DNA of 8,739 bases, taken from assembly GCA_003153335.1 (NCBI GenBank), contig PLYG01000102.1, positions 1 to 8,739 of the forward strand, given 5' to 3'. A program made the position numbers and the translations under genes. The DNA is from Betaproteobacteria bacterium (GTDB lineage: Bacteria > Pseudomonadota > Gammaproteobacteria > Burkholderiales > Casimicrobiaceae). Each line of letters opens with the position of its first letter. Positions within the stretch are counted from its first letter, which is position 1. Below are positions 7,497 through 8,739 of this stretch, piece by piece. The notes beneath the pieces are model-generated. The model did no database searches, was not told where the DNA came from, and saw nothing but the letters and a program-made list of their open reading frames with translations.

Positions 7497-8645
7497 CTAG
7501 TCCGACAGATAACGGAACTTGCCGTCCCTGACGGTGATCAGCACACGGGCGCGCTTGTCCATCCCGTTGTGATTGGTCGGCGTCATGTTGAATACGCCCT
7601 GGCAGCCGATGACATTCCCGGCGTTTTCGAGCGCATCGCGCAGCGCGACCCGAAATGCCTCGGTTCCCGGTTTGGCCCTCTTCAGCGCATCGGGGATCGC
7701 ATGCTGCAGGATCAGCCCCGAGTCGTACGTGTTGGCGCCGAACGTCGCGGGACGCGTACCGTAGAGTTTTTCATAGGCTTGGATATAGCGCAGCGACACC
7801 GCCTTGATCGGATTGCTGTCGGGGATTTCGTCGATCACCAGCATCGGCCCGGCAGCGAGTATCGTGCCCTCGACCTTGGCGCCGCCCAGCCGGATGAAGT
7901 CGTCGGTCGCGATGCCGTGCGTTTGATAGATCACGCCGCGAAAGCCCTGATCGCGCAGCGTGGTTTGCGGCAGCACGCCAGGCCCGCCGACGCCGGCGAC
8001 CAGCACGGCGTCCGGTTTTGCCGCAAGCAGCTTCAGCGTCTGCCCGGTCACGCTCTGGTCCTGGCGCACATAACGCTCGCTGGCGACAATGCTCACGCCG
8101 GCCTTGGCGGCCTGCTCGGAGAACACCTTGTACCAGTTCTCGCCGTACGGATCGTTGAAACCGATAAAGCCGACCGTTTTCACATTGCTTTTCACCATGT
8201 GGCCCAGCAGCGCTTCGGCGATCAGGTCGTCGTTCTGCGTGGTCTTGAACACCCAGCGGCGATTGGCATCCAGCGGCTCGACCACCGATTGCGTGCCGAC
8301 AGTGGCCATCAGCGGCACCTTCGCCTCGGCGATCACCGGGAGAATCGCCAGCGCGTTGGGGGTGGTCGACGGGCCGATCAACGCGTCGATGTTGTTGTCC
8401 TGGATCAGCTTTTTGGCGTTCTGCACCGCGCGCGTCGTGTCGCCGCCATCATCGAGCTGGATGTACTCGATGGTCGTGTCGCCGATTTTCGCCGGCAGCA
8501 GCGCGCCGGTATTCTTTTGCGGAATCCCGATGGCCGACGTCGGCCCGGTCGCCGATACCATCAGGCCGATCTTGATCTGCGCCTGCGCGGCAGGCACCGC
8601 CAACAGCGATGCTGCCAGCAGTCCTCGAAGCAATTGGCGAAACAT
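7497..8645 (-). CDS. Periplasmic ABC-transporter substrate-binding protein (LivK/Peripl_BP_6 type)
   Basis: A 382-residue periplasmic solute receptor for an ABC importer of the branched-chain amino acid (HAAT) class. Residues 1-22 form a signal peptide (MFRQLLRGLLAASLL, then AQA before QIKIG). No lipobox cysteine is present, so the protein is soluble. The mature part opens with IKIGLMVSATGPTSAIG and continues with ALIGPSTTPNALAI, GFNDPYGENW and ANTYDSGLIL, all typical of type I periplasmic binding folds. Many members bind aromatic or other carboxylates rather than amino acids. The adjacent acyl-CoA ligase gene favours a carboxylic acid here, but this is inference. AAGGAG five bases before ATG (8643-8645) fixes the start. 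The upstream ligase ends 31 bases away, so one operon is likely. Oddity: the TAG stop lies in the terminal CTAG of the palindromic element. Permease and ATPase genes are not in view. Confidence 0.93.
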   Translation of the reverse strand: MFRQLLRGLLAASLLAVPAAQAQIKIGLMVSATGPTSAIGIPQKNTGALLPAKIGDTTIEYIQLDDGGDTTRAVQNAKKLIQDNNIDALIGPSTTPNALAILPVIAEAKVPLMATVGTQSVVEPLDANRRWVFKTTQNDDLIAEALLGHMVKSNVKTVGFIGFNDPYGENWYKVFSEQAAKAGVSIVASERYVRQDQSVTGQTLKLLAAKPDAVLVAGVGGPGVLPQTTLRDQGFRGVIYQTHGIATDDFIRLGGAKVEGTILAAGPMLVIDEIPDSNPIKAVSLRYIQAYEKLYGTRPATFGANTYDSGLILQHAIPDALKRAKPGTEAFRVALRDALENAGNVIGCQGVFNMTPTNHNGMDKRARVLITVRDGKFRYLSD

Positions 8646-8676
8646 GTTTTCTCCTTGCTGAAAAAATAGTGGCGAG

Positions 8677-8739
8677 CTATTTCCCGCTCGCCTCCCGGTC
8701 TTCGATCGGCGCCGGCTTCTGCACCTTGCCCAGCGCGTT
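8677..8739 (-). CDS. C-terminal end of an AMP-forming acyl-CoA ligase (partial)
   Basis: The last 20 codons of a minus-strand gene that enters from the right edge and stops at TAG (CTA on plus at 8677-8679). They begin NALGKVQKP. This matches the final (A10) motif of the ANL superfamily, usually PRNAxGKVQK or PRTxxGKIxR, whose lysine is needed for adenylation. The NALGKVQK form is common in malonyl-CoA synthetase-like and other acyl-CoA synthetases, but 20 residues cannot give the substrate. The tail after the motif is short and charged. It is followed after 31 bases by the binding-protein gene in the same direction, suggesting an uptake-and-activation operon. It is not the missing end of the acs gene at the left edge. 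Confidence 0.7.
   Translation of the reverse strand, partial: NALGKVQKPAPIEDREASGK

Larger units (their letters stand above)
7329..7500. mobile_element. MITE-like palindromic element with inverted ends
   Basis: The ends match as terminal inverted repeats: CTAGCAGTCTGTTGAAAAGC at 7329-7348, and the reverse complement of 7481-7500, identical except for one base (position 8). CTAG at both ends may be part of the repeat or a 4-bp target duplication (IS5-group elements are known to duplicate YTAR sites). In that case the element proper is 7333-7496 with 16-bp ends. The inner arms are also related in inverted orientation (AGATGGCCA at 7356-7364 and 7466-7474, TTGGCAAATGAGGC near 7380 and 7449), around a core of about 48 bases. 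There is no ORF or transposase, so it would be a non-autonomous element moved in trans. It fills the entire gap between two genes. Recognition rests on structure, as no search was possible. Confidence 0.75.

Noticed and set aside
7329..7500. Rho-independent terminator after the binding-protein gene
   Set aside because: The hairpins lack a following U-run, and the terminal inverted repeats fit a mobile repeat better. Some termination effect is not excluded.
7569..8669. Long plus-strand open frame opposite the binding protein
   Set aside because: Antisense shadow; the minus strand has a signal peptide, RBS and family motifs.

Overview
The window is high-GC and tightly packed. GC-rich wobble positions and the gene types (single-chain class I fumarase, acetyl-CoA synthetase of the DTFWQTETGG type, a periplasmic branched-chain-amino-acid-type binding protein) suggest a betaproteobacterium, most likely Burkholderiales. 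This placement is inferred from protein character, not from a search.

Layout from left to right. (1) 1-1519, minus: most of acetyl-CoA synthetase, with its C-terminal domain beyond the left edge. (2) 1520-1964: a divergent control region with a candidate promoter for each direction, two perfect inverted repeats on the acs side and a long fumarase leader. (3) 1965-3491, plus: class I [4Fe-4S] fumarate hydratase. (4) 3536-3664, plus: a possible 42-residue ORF with a good ribosome binding site, whose stop overlaps the next start (TGATG). (5) 3664-5862, plus: a membrane-anchored HAMP-GGDEF-EAL protein of cyclic-di-GMP metabolism with both catalytic domains apparently intact. (6) Minus-strand genes, convergent with the previous block: a sterol desaturase/fatty acid hydroxylase family membrane protein (5893-6738) and a MocA/MobA-like nucleotidyltransferase (6755-7321). 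A six-codon minicistron bridges these two. (7) 7329-7500: a roughly 170-bp palindromic, MITE-like element that fills the whole gap between the nucleotidyltransferase and the next gene and supplies that gene's stop codon. (8) 7497-8645, minus: a periplasmic substrate-binding protein of the LivK/Peripl_BP_6 type. (9) 8677-8739, minus: the last 20 codons of an AMP-forming acyl-CoA ligase, recognisable from its final NALGKVQK motif.

Functional reading. acs and fumarase are both central carbon genes (acetate activation and the TCA cycle) and share an upstream region. The ligase tail and the binding protein look like the end of an operon for uptake and CoA activation of a carboxylic acid, with the rest beyond the right edge. 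The cyclic-di-GMP protein is a separate signalling unit. No CRISPR array, tRNA, rRNA, transposase, phage gene or defence system was seen. Most of the window is ordinary chromosomal content. The parts most worth a second look are the palindromic element and the two small coupled ORFs.
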